A DNA stretch of 64,000 nt from Cyclaneusma minus (GCA_037179335.1 JAKZHN010000050.1:62001-126000), one strand, 5' to 3'. Shown: positions 18,882 to 32,500, counted from the stretch's first letter. Notes: generated by a model not told the origin, from the letters alone. Made by a program: numbers and translations.

Positions 18882-20882
18882 TCACCCCCTCCCCCCCCTC
18901 CTCACCCCATGCGCCCCCACCCCCCCAACAAGCACCGTCTCCCCATCCTCCAACTCCCTCAGCACACCCTCCGGCAATTCAAACTCCCTCTCCCCCACCT
19001 CCGGGATCGGCTTCCCCCACGCACTCGCACTGCGTCCTCTCCTCAATTTCCCCAGTGCCGCGCCCCTAAGATGCGGTTGGTCCGCATAGAAGCTCTTCGA
19101 CCTCTTGCCTTCTGTTCCTGCCGGCTTCTGTTCCTGCTCATCGCCTCCTGCTTGTGCTTTTGCGACCGCTGCTGCTGTCGACCTTGCGGTTGATTGAGCG
19201 TTGTGCTTGAGCTTTATTCTGATGCGATGGTTTGCGCGGGCGTTGGAGGAGGGATGGGGCGAGGATGCTGCAGAGCGCTCTACTGCCTCTGCGTGTAACT
19301 GTCGTGCCGCACTTGCATCGATATCTGAATAATCCGGCGGATCGCCATCTGACACATCCCCATCCTCCTCCTGTTCCTCATCCCTCTCCACCGTCTCCCT
19401 CTCCTGAGAGGTCTCCATCGTATCCCTCTTCCCCCCACCGGGCCCTCCCACATCCCCACCCTTCCCACCCTTCCCCTTCCTCCTCCGCTCCTCTCTCCGC
19501 CACCTCTCAAACTTCCCCAGCAATCCCCTACACCCATCGATAAAATACCTGCGTTTCGATTCCCACTGCTTCTCCATCTCCATCACTTTCATAACGCCGG
19601 TTCCGCGCACGCCGAAGCCGTTTACGTTGGCGACGCCGAGGACGCGGAGCCAGTCGCCGCCTTCGAGGCCTTCGAGGAGGCGCGCGATTTGCAGGGATTC
19701 GTGTTGGGCGTGGGCTTTTTCGGTGCTGCGGATGGAGCGTTCGAGGCGGGAGTGGCGGCGGTGGGGGATGGTGTAGAGGGAGTCGGGGAGTGTGTCTGCG
19801 GAGGTGGTAGATGAGGAGGGGGCCTTGAAGGGGGCGGAGAGGTGCGGGAGGAGGGTGGTGAAGTCGATTGCTGTACATGTGCCAGCGGAAGGGGTGAGGG
19901 AGGATGGGTATTGGCGGATAGGTTGTTGGCTCGTAGATGCCGAGGAGGAGGAGGAGGTGGTGGATGGAGCGGGCTGCTTGGTCGGCGAGGAGGAAGCAGA
20001 CGCTGAAGCTGAAGCACCTTTCGGCTTGATCTTAATCCTAGGCTTCTTCGCCCTTGGAGCTTTCGTATCTTCAGTCTTCGGCGGTGCGCTGTCGACGATC
20101 ATTATAGGAGTATCGAAATTAAAGTAGTCTGTAGATTCCCCATACATCAGTAATAGATCCTTCGTGAAGCCTTGGGCATGGGAATTATAGGAGAAGGGCC
20201 AAAACTCACGAGACTCCCGAACCTCATTTCCCACCACCTCATCATAGTCCGGAAAGTACGCCGACAACTCGCTCTTGAACTTCACTCCTTCTTGTGACCG
20301 TAGCGCTCTCTTGCCATCTTCTCTCTCTTTGGCCTTCTCCACTTTAAGCATTGGCGTGGGCGCGAGGAGAGCGAGTTCGTGTTTAAGGCCATTTGTGACT
20401 TTCTCTCGGTGTCTAGACTTTTTCGGTTGTTGCGGAGATTCCGCTTGCTCCCTTCCCTCGTCATTTCCCAACTCGTTGCTCTCCTCATTCTCCGTAGTAT
20501 TATTTTGTTGCGCCGTAGTGTTGGTGCTGGCATGAGACTCTTCCGCAGGCCGGGGGGCGTTCGCAGCGGCGGGTGGGTGGTTAGGCGCGTTCACAATGAC
20601 GATCGGCTTGATGAAGTCGTCCAATCGCGACTGCACCTTCTGTTTCTTCTTCAGACCCTCGGCATTCACACCCGCCGCATTCGCATCAGTCTTAGTTCTC
20701 AGTCTCTTCCTCAAATTCGTAGGATTCGCAGCGGCGGGTGGCGAGGGCGTGGTTTCTGGAGTCGCCTCAGGCGTCGGCTGTGGTGGGTAGGCGCTGATGC
20801 TGGACATCGAAGGGGCTGCAGTGCCAGCTCCGGCGGGCTTCTCGGGGCGCGCTCTGCGCTCGCGAGGATTGGAAGACGCCAT
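18882..20882 (-). CDS. Sas4-like (Something About Silencing subunit 4) domain protein
   Basis: An intronless frame of 666 residues from the ATG at 20882. The frame runs open upstream to 21095, but MASSNPRERR is the more likely start because the added 71 residues have no conserved look. The N-terminal 160 residues are disordered, with a basic LRKRLRTK patch and a DDFIKPIVIV strip. The region about 160-265 is the recognisable part: KHELALLAP, RSQEGVKFKSELSAYFPDYD at about 195-214, then NFDTPIMIVD. This pattern matches the Sas4 domain of fungal SAS/NuA4-like histone acetyltransferase subunits, as I remember it. The rest is low-complexity Ser/Pro and Arg/Gly-rich sequence. A nuclear chromatin role is inferred from the family. 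Confidence 0.75.
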   Translation of the reverse strand: MASSNPRERRARPEKPAGAGTAAPSMSSISAYPPQPTPEATPETTPSPPAAANPTNLRKRLRTKTDANAAGVNAEGLKKKQKVQSRLDDFIKPIVIVNAPNHPPAAANAPRPAEESHASTNTTAQQNNTTENEESNELGNDEGREQAESPQQPKKSRHREKVTNGLKHELALLAPTPMLKVEKAKEREDGKRALRSQEGVKFKSELSAYFPDYDEVVGNEVRESREFWPFSYNSHAQGFTKDLLLMYGESTDYFNFDTPIMIVDSAPPKTEDTKAPRAKKPRIKIKPKGASASASASSSPTKQPAPSTTSSSSSASTSQQPIRQYPSSLTPSAGTCTAIDFTTLLPHLSAPFKAPSSSTTSADTLPDSLYTIPHRRHSRLERSIRSTEKAHAQHESLQIARLLEGLEGGDWLRVLGVANVNGFGVRGTGVMKVMEMEKQWESKRRYFIDGCRGLLGKFERWRREERRRKGKGGKGGDVGGPGGGKRDTMETSQERETVERDEEQEEDGDVSDGDPPDYSDIDASAARQLHAEAVERSAASSPHPSSNARANHRIRIKLKHNAQSTARSTAAAVAKAQAGGDEQEQKPAGTEGKRSKSFYADQPHLRGAALGKLRRGRSASAWGKPIPEVGEREFELPEGVLRELEDGETVLVGGVGAHGVRRGGRG

Positions 20883-21533
20883 TTCAAATTGTCTGGCGCA
20901 TGATATGTCTCGCTGAATGCGCGATGCGATGGAAATCTTTGGCGGACTGCGATGAGATTTGGTGGTGAATTGCGAGGGCTGCGATGGCAATTGATGATGG
21001 CGGAAATTGAATTGCAGCAGCGTTCTTAGCGGACCGGACGTGCAGCGCCAGGGAAGCGCAGCGAGGGGATGAGGTTTGAGCGACAGCAGGTGCACTGTGC
21101 GGTAGGTAAGCGCATTTACGGATGCTAGTATTTCGTTCGCATCAATTCTTTATAGCTACGGGAATTACGGAGGAGAGAGTGAATCATTGTTCGCAGAGTT
21201 TCTGAATGTGTTGTGAATGCATTGATATTGCGACGGCTGCGACGTTGAAGCATCACCGGATCGAGATGATTAGTCAGCGCGCCCCCTGAGAAAGGGGCTA
21301 AAGAGCGACAAGAAGTGGCATACTGCGAGGTGGACGAAAATATATGGTCTTATTGGATCATCGTATATATTATACTTCTCTCTCCCAGAAGCCAGCATCT
21401 GAAATCTCATAATGCATTTCCTACGCGCCCCAGGGTATCAATTAAAGCAACCAAATTTCCGCCCTGATCATCTGATAAAACCGACCCAAGCCCTGCGTGC
21501 CATAATCTCGTGACCACCCCATCAATCATCTCG
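20883..21533. other. Intergenic region between the Sas4-like and IQ genes
   Basis: It contains the upstream region of the Sas4-like gene and the 3-prime flank of the IQ gene. Both genes run leftward. No further gene is visible. Confidence 0.5.
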
Positions 21534-23522
21534 TCAATCATCCCATATATTCCGATCTCCCTGAGGAGCAATCGCATTCTCCGCCCCCGGCCCCGGCATT
21601 CCCGGCGAGGGCAGTTTCTCCGGCTCACCAGACTCGTGCTCTGCGTCCCCCCCTACCATTTCTCGTTCATCCCCCGCCGCATCACCAGCACCCAGCGTCC
21701 CACCCCTCGCCATACCCCCCCTCGGAGCATTCTTCACCCCAATACTCAACCTCTCCAACAACCTCCCATTCACCCCATTCTCCTCCTGCTGAATCTTCTG
21801 TAACGTCTCCCTCTCCCTCTTCGCACTCTGACTCTTATCCTCCGCCTCCTCATCCCTCTTCCTCGTCTCTTCCGGATTCAAAACCTTGTCTCGGTGATGA
21901 AGTATATTCTTCACCAACTCCTTTCCCTTCCGTCTGGTTTTGACATACGCTTCTAATCCAACGAGGACTGCGTAGGAGCGTGATATGGAAACGTGTGACA
22001 TATCCGCCCCAGCATCTTTCAGCGAATGCACGAAAGCGCGAAAGTTTGAGACGGGAGGGCGGTAGTGCCCACTTAGTGGCGACAGTTTACTCAGTCTGCC
22101 GTTTTTGATTTTGACCAACCCAGCAGCTGAGATTCGCGACCCATGCAGGAAAGAAGAATGCTGAAAAGCACCAGATTGCTTAATCCCCACATAGAGACGA
22201 AAACTGGTATCAGCAACAAAGATCCACGTGTTTTTCTTAACCGAACTACGAAGCAGCTTATTGAAGATAGTAGCCGCAGAAACATGCGCCACTTTTTTGA
22301 TAGGCGGCGCGTTTGCAAGCTCAGGGTTGGCGTATTTGTCTGCCCGCGCTGCTGCGCCATCGGATGAGGTGGTGGTGTGAGAATGTGACGAAGCTGTCGA
22401 GGATGCCGACGACGGCCTCGCTTCCTCTTCCTGTAAACCAACCGCCGCTTCAGCACCAGGAGGTGCATAGGCGGGTGTTGGATCATCGGACGGAACGACG
22501 CCGTGGATACTATCCTTATAGTTCTCAGTAGTATCAATCCTCTCTCCATTCTTCGCCCAACACAGTCTTCCCTCCTTATCAATCCTCACCAAGTAGTCAA
22601 GTCGTTCTTCTTTACTCAAATAGCGCACTTGCTCCCTATCAAGTCTTTCTCGTGGACAACCGGCACAGTCGATAAACCGTCCTTCGCCGTAATCCAACCA
22701 GTAGAAAAAATTCTCTTGAGTGTCTGCTTTTTTCCATTCTTCGTGGTATGTGCGGAGGTTGGAGCCGTAGCGGTGCTTGAGATCGACCATTTCGAGGAAG
22801 TATTGGAGATCCATCATTTTTGCTGCTTTGTGGCGTGCGGCTCTTTCTTCGACTTTCTTCCTCTTTTTGGCTTCGCGTTCATCCTCCGGTAGGGCGGATT
22901 CTGAGGAACTGTGGGAGGAGGAATCGGCATCTTCGTCGCCACCGGCGCGTCGCGCGATGGTGCCGATTTTCTTCCAGTTGTTCCTCGCCGCCGACATTTT
23001 TCTCGGACCTGGCGTATCTTGGGACGTGTGTTCCACACCAGCGGCATCGGGAGAGACTCCATCGGCATCATTAGACCGTGGTCGCGGTTGTGTGAGATTG
23101 CGGTATCTGGCTTCTTTGATGGCTTCCATCCAGCGGGATTCAGGATCCAATCCCATCCCTTTCAACTGCCTTCGTTCGCGATATCCTCTGTAATTCTTCT
23201 GGATCATCGCTGCAGCCTGGGCACGCTCTTCGCTACCCATTCCGGGCTGCTCTGCTTGCAGATTTTTTGCAATCGTGGCCTGTTCCTTGGACTCCTGCAC
23301 CGCCGCAATGTGCTGCCTATCTTCCATGGTTGGTAGGGGTAGGGAGTCGAGGTAGGCTTGGTGGGATTGGGTGGAGGGGATGGAGAATTGCGAGGTGCTG
23401 GGTGTGGAGAGCGAGGAGGAGAACTTGCTGTCGCGACGGGGCTCGTGTGGCTTGGATCGTGAGGTTGACTGGTGAGGTTGACAGATGGGAGCGACGCTGC
23501 TCTGTACCATGGTAGTGGTCAT
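21534..23522 (-). CDS. IQ-motif (calmodulin-binding), IQM-like protein
   Basis: An uninterrupted frame of 662 residues. A classical IQ motif (IQKNYRGYRERR) lies at about 107-118 and should bind calmodulin. Two conserved blocks follow. Residues about 238-345 contain FLEMVDLKHRYG, FFYWLDYGEG, CPRERL and RYLSKEERL. Residues about 430-510 contain NTWIFVADTSFRLYVG, GAFQHSSFL and LSGHYRPP. The order IQ, then WLD-GEG-CPR, then the FQHSSFL block matches the IQM family known from plants, which has fungal relatives. The linkers and C terminus are acidic, Ser-rich and probably disordered. The role is unknown; calcium/calmodulin-linked signalling is the family inference. The next ATG at codon 5 is an equally possible start. 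Confidence 0.85.
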   Translation of the reverse strand: MTTTMVQSSVAPICQPHQSTSRSKPHEPRRDSKFSSSLSTPSTSQFSIPSTQSHQAYLDSLPLPTMEDRQHIAAVQESKEQATIAKNLQAEQPGMGSEERAQAAAMIQKNYRGYRERRQLKGMGLDPESRWMEAIKEARYRNLTQPRPRSNDADGVSPDAAGVEHTSQDTPGPRKMSAARNNWKKIGTIARRAGGDEDADSSSHSSSESALPEDEREAKKRKKVEERAARHKAAKMMDLQYFLEMVDLKHRYGSNLRTYHEEWKKADTQENFFYWLDYGEGRFIDCAGCPRERLDREQVRYLSKEERLDYLVRIDKEGRLCWAKNGERIDTTENYKDSIHGVVPSDDPTPAYAPPGAEAAVGLQEEEARPSSASSTASSHSHTTTSSDGAAARADKYANPELANAPPIKKVAHVSAATIFNKLLRSSVKKNTWIFVADTSFRLYVGIKQSGAFQHSSFLHGSRISAAGLVKIKNGRLSKLSPLSGHYRPPVSNFRAFVHSLKDAGADMSHVSISRSYAVLVGLEAYVKTRRKGKELVKNILHHRDKVLNPEETRKRDEEAEDKSQSAKRERETLQKIQQEENGVNGRLLERLSIGVKNAPRGGMARGGTLGAGDAAGDEREMVGGDAEHESGEPEKLPSPGMPGPGAENAIAPQGDRNIWDD

Positions 23523-26500
23523 GACCGCGATAGAGGCCGAATATCAACGTGGCCGTTGTGACAGCGGCCTTTTTAGCTTTTTATGCGGTCGTGATGTGGC
23601 TGTGCGGATATGATGCTATTTCGGGATTCTGGGCCAAGTTCGTGAGGCGCAGAGATGGGACGCGTGGGTGATGTGAAGCTGAGGCTTTGTAAGGTCGATA
23701 AAGCAGAAGAAATGAGAAGGTTGGATCAAGAGTCTCGGGAAGTTTACGAGTGGTAGAATTCCTGAGTCGTAGGTATGTTGGTTGGAGGTTGCTAGATGAG
23801 AGCGGAGCCACAGTTGAAGTTTGTGCCAAGATTTTGTGGAACGTGACCCTATGACGTATGCGGGGGAGGGTTCAAGTTTTGTGAGACATCAAATTTGTTA
23901 CACGAACGGTACAATGACATTGTATATATAAGGAATCGTTTATATTGTTCTTTGCCTTTGACCTTTGTGTTCATCAAAACTGACCCTCTACCTACGATGT
24001 ACATGTAGTCACCAAGGTCGTCAGAGCAGTCTAAGGGGTTCGACCGGCTCCGTAACGGAGACGGAAAGTTGAAACAGACTCGCTGCTGCCGAGTAAAAGG
24101 TACCTGTAAGCTTCTATCGGCGATTAGGTTCAGATAGTGTTATTTTATATTTCTTTTATGTGGTCTTCTAGCTCTACTACATATAGTCCGTTTGTGTGGA
24201 ACTGCGATGACGAGGTGTTCGCAACTAAAAAATCCCATCTCGCAGGGCCTCTATTTGTTAAACCTTCCCTGGACAAGGACAACAGAGTATGTTTTGCTTT
24301 TTCCCTCCTGGATGGAGAATTCCCGTCGTTCTCATTCTATTTAGCTTCGGTGACTGGGTGTTCTAGCTACGTACCTGGTGGCGACGGGGAGAAAGCTCCT
24401 ACTTCGAACTCTAAGCGCGCTGAAGTCGAGACCATCTAGCCAACCTGTCTTCTCCACACCATACCCACAAGAGCACCATGTACACACCGGACAAGGATCT
24501 CGTGAGAAAGCCAGGTTCAAAGGCTAGGTATTCAACGCATTCAGAACCATCGAAATTGGCCTCAAAATGCGGCGGCGGTGCAGAAATAGAGGCTTTGGAG
24601 GAGAGGTAGTCCCAGGGGGAGAGGGGAAAATCGTCGGTGTGCAAGAAAACAAAATTTCAGGATTTTATCCGCTGATCCAAGTGCCTGTCGCGTGTGCGTT
24701 TTCCTGTGGGTTGTGACATCCTGTTGTCGCGTGTTCGATTTCCTGTCGTATGCGGAATATTCTGCCAATTCCTTAGGAACGCCCACGTTGGTGGCTGGTA
24801 GCGAAAGTGCCAATGGCGAGCACATAGGATTCCGGTTAGATAGAATAGAATTCCTCCATGGAAGCTTGGAGACATACAAGTTGCGCCAGTGAAGTAGCTT
24901 CTGATAGAATGACTTTGGCATGGTCAATTTCCCAAACACTTGCTCGGCTTGACAAGGAGTGTCAGATTGAGATCCAATAAGTATTTTGGAGGGTTCAAAG
25001 AGTAAACACTACTGCTGTCTGCTATATAGAACCGCAACTTACATTGCTGGAAAGCAATGAATGAATGAAGTCTCTTCCTCTCTCATGCTGATGACGCCCA
25101 CAAAGCGCTTGGAAGGTTTTTGTATCTTCTTCCTGGCGGATGACGATAAGGGCCTTGCGAGTAAAGAAAGCATGACATTAGACTCGTATATCGTCAGAAA
25201 ACCCACTTTTGCGCGTACGGGAATCTGGCGGGGGAGATATCCGGTCCATCCTAGCTTCTCGTATTTCCTTCCACCGTCAGAAGCACTAGCGCCCACTACT
25301 TTCCCTCTAGAACAGGTAGCGGCAAGATGATTGCGAGGCGATTTATGTCTTGTTTAGAAAACTACCATCATGTACGCCGTTCCCGTACGAGCCTTGAGGC
25401 AAAGAGCGAAGATCCGTCGACAATGTTGGAAGATCATAGTCATCTGGAGTATTCCTCGGAGTATGGCTGTGATGTAGCACACAAACTGGGCACTGGCAGA
25501 GAAGAGAGCTCTCGTCGTAGGTAGCCCCTATCTCACTGTTGGCAGATAGAGAGAAATTTCCTGCAGACTTGCTGTGAACTCTGTGAGCAGCCATGAGGCA
25601 TGAAGTCAAAGCCTTGGGCTGCCTCTCGTTTCTGTGAGACGTCGCGGGGCGCAAGATGTGTTCCAGACGATTTGAAGTGCTTGGGCTATCGTGCATCAGT
25701 CATTCAAGGCAACCCAAACGATCCGAGCACCTCTAGTGGCCGAGAATGTGACAAGTTCAGTCCTAGGTAAGTTCTACTGCCGTCGTATATATTGCTTGTC
25801 TGCGAGAACGAGGACTTGACTTTGACGGTCTGGATTGTTGGAATCGACCGAGAATCGAGTAGCATTTCGATCAGGGGTATGAGGCTCGTCGAGGAAGGGA
25901 GATTGGAAGGCGACTGTGTCCCTGGGAGTTCCAACTATCAGCTTTCTGTCTGTGAGGCCAGCAGACGGCCAAATTGTGGACACTTAGAGGCTGTCAGGTG
26001 CAGTGAAATTGTGATTTTTTGACGGATCGAGTTGATGAACAGCTAGTTGCGGTCCAGTTGAGCGAGTTCAATATGGAACACCAGGTACAGAGCATCTCGC
26101 ACTGAAAAACTGTAGTGTAGTGATGTGAACGGGGTCAAAGGGGAGACAAGTTGTGGGGACTTGGGTTGTTCGCATTCATGCAAGTTAGTGAAGTTCAACC
26201 AGCTCGTCAGAGTTAAACCACGTTGCTGAAGGCGATTGAGACCACTTTACCATAGATTGACCACGGAGCAGATGCAACCATGAGGATGCCTAAGTCTTTC
26301 CTTGCCTTACTGAAAAGAAACCTCTGCCAGGCTTCTGAGTTTCTACTTACGGCGGGAATCTGACTCAAGACCTGCCTGCCTATTTGCGTGAGGGGAACTC
26401 GAAAGACCCCGTAAATTTCAGACAGAGCCTCACGCCAGGTTTCTCCCTCGAGGACGTTCTGGCCTCCTGGACTCCAAATGAGGGGGAGTGGATTCCCCAC

Positions 26501-29500
26501 GGCTTCTTTCTAAAAATGACACTCTCTGTGGTCTCACGCGGCTCTTGCAACGCTGCCCAAGCCATCCATCAGACGAGCCCGACGAGGCAACATCATACCT
26601 CGGTAGCTATTTGGAAGATCATCTCGTTCTCGACCGCAGCCTTTCGAGACCACAAGACTACAGGCAAGTAGAGTATGCCTTGAATGTGAACAAAGACATG
26701 GATACCTGCATATCATGCCCAAAACCGCTTTCCAGAAGTCATGCTACAGTTCCACGACATTTCAAATACTTCATCAAAGTGGGGCGAGTGGTAGGTCAGA
26801 GGCGCTCTACGTAGCGAGATGAGGTCGTCGGCAGCATGGCACACCAGAGTGGCAAAGGCATACGCTTCCAAAATCGGAGATAGCGGTGTTGTGCCCATCC
26901 CGCTGTCAAGACCGAAGCGGCTCTCCTCAGGGGTTGTGTGTCTCGGGACTTGCAAAAACAGCATCCCTCGATCGGCAAGAAGCGGGAATGAGTGAGCTAA
27001 CGGCTGATGGCGGCTAATGGCGAGTTTGTAGGGACGGCATGGCAGGTCTTGCCGCCTTGAGGTGTGTCGTCTGAACATACCATTCGTCGTCTGGAGCCGA
27101 TAGTGCGCCTATTGGTACCCTTTGACACGGGATGAGAGGACTTGCCGCTATGAGAGGGCTGTCTGAGAACACCATCATCTCGCTGATAGCCAATAGTTCA
27201 TTCATGAAGAGCAATAGTGCCGTCACGCCCGTCGCGTCCGTCGCAGACCCGTCCCGCGACGGCTCAAGCGGCAGCGAGAGAGAGGCTCTTGGCTGTGTCG
27301 AGTGTCTTAGAGGATGAGCTTCGCCGCAGACATGCTTCGTCGTCGTGCGCGCTTCTCCGTTTGATGGAGGGGGCGGGATGAAGGTAGCTGTTGGTTGGTC
27401 AGGGGTCGGTGACACGAAGGGGATTTGCAGCAGATGGCGGCAGGAGCTGGCGGCATGGCGAGAGAACGATTTTTCGAGGAGCATCTGAGTGATCGCTTGC
27501 TTGGCCGCAAGCTCAGCAACCGGGCGTAAAGGCACCCGCATGAGGAGTGTCGCATGGCAGATGTGTTCCTCCTGTCAGAGAGAGCCGATAGGGTTGAGGA
27601 TGCCGACGCCAGGGGGACCGCCGACATCCCACACCAGAAGTTGCACACAAACCGGGCGGTATGCACTTTGAGAGGAGCTGTGTCATTCAGAGGCGCCTCA
27701 CTGATGATAACATGAGGCCATTTGCCAGGGTATGACTATGAGCTGCTATAGACCAAGATTCTAGGCAGTGACGAAGTTATTCTCGATCATCCCTGATGAC
27801 TTGTTTTGATGACTTGGTCTCGCAGTCTTCGTGGCATCAGGTCCAGAAAGCCTTGTACCGACACTGTGGTGCAGGATTTAGCTTTGGGGTCGCTTGCAGC
27901 ACCTCGAGTTGCTGCCTGTTGGTTTGGTGATGTTAGTTGGTTTTGCCGCTAAGGCTGTATCCCCCGCCATCTCTCATAAGGCAGTTTTCCAAGTCCCGAT
28001 CGATCGCGACGCCAGTGCTGTTCTAACAGTGGGGAAAGTAGACCGGTGGCGGTGCAATTGCATGTTGTTTGTGGTTTTCCACATGGTCGACACGAGTTGT
28101 TGTTTGTTGTTGGGCAGCAAGATCGCCGACTTTACCCGGAATGAGGGTTTTGTGTTCAAGGCTACCATTAGACGCCGCCCTACTCAGGCTTGGATGCGTT
28201 CTACATATTCAGAATTGTCAATCGGTGAAATCGATGACAGAATGCAGCAATAGATGCATTGGGAACGGCATAGACTGACCTATAGGAAAGCATAGTCAGC
28301 TTTGGAGGTGTGAAGTCTCTAGGTAGACGCATAACTTCTGCAAGTTTTGGAGGTCGCCGCCGTCATTGAGAGCTTTCGCCGTGGAGTCAGCGACAGCAAG
28401 TATAGCCGCTATGATCAGTAGTTCACTGCCCCTTGCAATGAGAAACGTGGCCTACCAATGAAGGGGGGCATCAGTCTTCGGTGAGGTTGTGATGCCTACA
28501 ACGGGGCGAGTTTTCTGTCATAGGTGATACTCATATGCGGCCGTTCATGCGGCCCCTATATACCACCAGACCCAAACTGCTGCCTGAATTCGTTCTGGGA
28601 TTGTAATGCTCAGCTCCGACCCCACTGAGACGCACCTTTTCTAGAGAACTGGCTCGCCCCTTTTGGGAAATCTAACGAATTAGCTGCTGCCTGTTTTCTA
28701 GGGGTCTTGATCTGTGATCAGTCGAACACGGTCTGTGTCGTGATCTCCGGCTCCCCTGGGAAGATCACCAACACTGAAAGCCATGAAGACTGAGCCCCCA
28801 CGCCAATTGTCATCACCGAGACGGCGAAGAGTATTGAAGAGCGACATCTGATCGCTTTTTGACATGGCTTTTGCAGGCTAAGCAGTTCATAATGCTGGTT
28901 CTTTGGTATCGACGAAACTACGACTCAAGCTTTGGTCCCTGTGATCTGCCTGGTCGAGGATTCCAAATGGCCCACAACGCAGAATAGCTATCTGATTAGA
29001 GAGCATGATGCGGAGAGTCCCGTTTCAAACGGAGTCCTATTGCAATATTTGAGAGTATAGCATATGTGAACTTGCAATCATCTCTATCATCAACTTCAGG
29101 CTGACTGAGAGAGGAGACTCTCCATACAAGGATCAAGGGTGTAATTGTGACCCATTGTAGAGGCTTTGACTTGAGGTCTCCGAACTCAGGCCCGCTTCCA
29201 AATGCGTTTGATCTCCCCAGTAGTTTCTAAAGACCAGATTGGAGGATGGCTTCATCGATGGAAAGCGAATCGGAGCTCCCGTTGCTAGGTAAATACCTTA
29301 CTTTCTCGTGATGTCGTCTTCTTGACCCTTCGCTGCTAGATTCCCCGAAGAAGAAACAATACATGATGCAAGAACTGCGGACGCCCCGCGTCACATCTCG
29401 GTCCCTCCGTTGCATATGATAGTTCGGGGCCGAGCCCCCAAGTCACGTTACTCTTAGTTGATGCGGGCTGGTCGATAAAGTGATCGGGAATAGTGAGACT

Positions 29501-32500
29501 TGAAGTTTTGCAGACCCAGCCCCCTGTCCGCGTCCCAGCGCACTGATGGCCTCATTTCATGGCAGCTGCAGGCATTTGGGAAGGTCGCATAGGGTCGCAT
29601 GGCCACAAGGCAGATTCCAAGGTGTTCTGGATGTAATTAGAAAGTCGTTTCCCAACGGTGAATTCGTGGTAACCAACGGTCGGCGCTTAAGGAACACGTT
29701 TTCTGAGGTTCTGAAGTCCCAGGAGATTGGGGATGGAAGAACGGCCAAATAAGAAACATAGACGACGATGGCGCAGAGGGTGAGATGATGGGGTACCTGG
29801 ATCTCATGGCGCCACTGCAGGGGGGTGAATCCACTGCTCACAATCTTTTATATTTGATAATGACCCCAGTCATCTTTGGAATCATTCTCAAATACGGGGA
29901 TTCCGTGCCACGATAGATTCCCGTACGGAGCCGATGGTTGACGTACAGTAGTAGAGAGCAGTACGGGAGTTGAGAAATAATGGAGAGGATGGAGAGGAGA
30001 TGTGTTGTTTTTCGCCGAAAGGAGCGCACGGATAGGATTCTCGCATTCGGTTAGCGTCCCCGACCTAGAAAACTCTGGCCCATTCATCATCCACGACCGC
30101 ATTTACGCGATACATAATCAAAGGGTCTGAATGCCTGCGACAATTATGAAAGATCCGGATTCAACGACGGACTTTCTGCTGTAAGTCTCTAATACCATGT
30201 AGATGAGCTTCACGGGAAGTGGATCCCGCCCGCGGCGTCCGAGGGGGATCTGCGGAAACTCCGCTATCGAGCGCTTTGGCTCCAGCCATCATCAAGTGAA
30301 CACCTATCATCGCCAGGAATTCATGTTGTCGATGGAGACAGTGGACTCAGTGGACTCAGTAGGGAGCTCCAGTATTCTCGCAATGCCTGCGGGTCATCTC
30401 CACCGGCACAGCCGTGAGGGTGGAACTGGGAACATGATGACCCTGTGATGACCTGAAATCGCTTGCATCAAGAGGATTCAGGAACTGCATTCGGCGTGTA
30501 ACTACGTAAGTCGTCTTCGTGAGCAGCACATGGCATCCATCAGGGATTCAACTCCTCAAGGGACGAGATGGTCGATCCACGAGATCCAAAACCTAAGACC
30601 CCAAGTCTCTTGATTGTTGAGATTCCAAAGAGCCCGGAAGAATTGGATCACTAAACGGATTTGAGTGGTAAGGTGTGCCGTCCGATATGATATATCCGAG
30701 CTGACGTGGAGGCCGACATTGGCAGATGATCAACAGTGGATCACACTTGAAGCGATCTGCTTCATCCATGAGGGCAAGATGACGTGCCGGAACCAAGCCA
30801 AGGACAACTTCCAGCTGCAGTGCGACGAATCCAGCCAGTTCCACGGTGACAGGGCTGAAAGAGAGCATCGCTGGGTCCGATAAACATGGCGCGGTGGAGG
30901 CAGGTTTGCCTTGCATGGCTTTGTGTCTCAAAAGATTCCAAAGACCAAATGATGGTCTCGACAGAGAATGATGGAGGGCGGCAGAGACCGATCGACTAAG
31001 CCTGTATTGTAACAGAGCCGTTACCAGCACGGCGGCTACGAGTTACATTCAGGCGATAGACGCCCCTAACACGTGAGGGGTGATGTGCTGGCAGAGCACA
31101 ATCAACCCCGTACCTTAGCAGCAGTCAGCCAGATGTGATAGAAGCCTAGTGGAAAGTGGGAGGTGCGTCTCGAACGATACTACTTCCCTTTGGGGACAAG
31201 TCCGATAACTGGAAGGTTGTCGCCTAATAGACGCAGGGTGTTAGTGACGGCGGGACTTCCTTCGAACAACACGAGTGGTGAAAACACGATTTGGATTCAA
31301 GCGCGCAGAGCGCGTTGGAACCGCGCGGACCTGACCGGTTTGTCGAGGCCCATACTCGAGGCCAGAGATATCCCATTGCGAGGCTGAGGGGAGCGGCCTC
31401 AAGAACGGCCGACATGGCGCAGTGGGTGCTGTGGGCAGCGCGAGTGGGCTCGAGGGCTATGGAAGCCGAGTGTCAAGTTGTCCGGAGGCCAGCCCGACGG
31501 CCCCTTTTCCCCCTCATCAGAGTGGTTTGCCTAGTTTTTTCGATGGTTGCCTGAAAACTTCCCAGTATCATGCGAACAGACACTGACAAGATCCCAGAAG
31601 TAAAGGCGATAGCGAAGTTGAGCTGTGGGGGTGGTGCGGTGGGTGCTGCATCCCACCCCTGAACTTGGGCCATGCTGAGTCCTTACAGGTCCGGCTTTTC
31701 CGCCTCCATCGTCTTCCCCGAAATCATTGGCGGAAATGACTGTCGGTCCCCCACTTTAGAGCCAGGGGTTGCAATCTCTACCCCATGCCTAGTGTCTACC
31801 AGACTGCCGGGTCGTCAGGGATGTCATGGGCCAAATGGTGCTACTCTTTCGCTGTGTCGTGCTGGAGAATGGGGAATATCGGCCATTGGAATTAGCCTGT
31901 ACTCTTCCCCGAGTGAAAATCACTCCACTACTTTTCAAGTCTTTCGTCAGTTCTTACAACATTCATTGTTTTGCCGCTTCGCCCCCGAAAGAACTTCTTA
32001 TTTGCGAATTTTCCTTGTTTTTTGTCTCCTTCATCTCATTTGCCCAACTTTCTCAGAGCTTATTTCATTGATATTTCCTTTCTTTATTTAAGCTAAGCGA
32101 TATCCGTCTGTAATGCCGAGGCTGTGGAGGGTTCTCCACACATTCTGGGGCCTAGCTTTGTCCCAACTCCACTACATGTCTTGGATGCTCGGTCACTGCT
32201 ACAGATTAGACTATATTGACACTATATCTTGTTTAATCTACAAGGTTCAGGTACTGAGATGCTACTGATAAGCCACAGTCTTCTCGCCAGTGGAGCCTGC
32301 TCGATTGCCACAACCTCTCGAATGGCTTGAGAAATCGAGTTGCTTATGTCTCTCGAGTCTCGAAGGCCATGAGATAGCCAAACTGCTCGCTGAATGATCC
32401 CAATCGTAAGTCAGACCATCCTTCATCCTACAGACTGTCGGACTCTCTATTTTTGAGGGTGGCAGTGACTTTCCCCTCAAAGTTCGAGTCTTTTCTTCAC

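Noticed and set aside
20883..21095. 71-residue upstream extension of the Sas4-like protein
   Set aside because: The frame is open, but the extension lacks conserved features. MASSNP at 20882 has a better start context.
26213..27666. Minus-strand frames as a heterokaryon-incompatibility or other gene
   Set aside because: No HET motif or other family landmark is visible, the frames are broken, and no splice pattern joins them convincingly.
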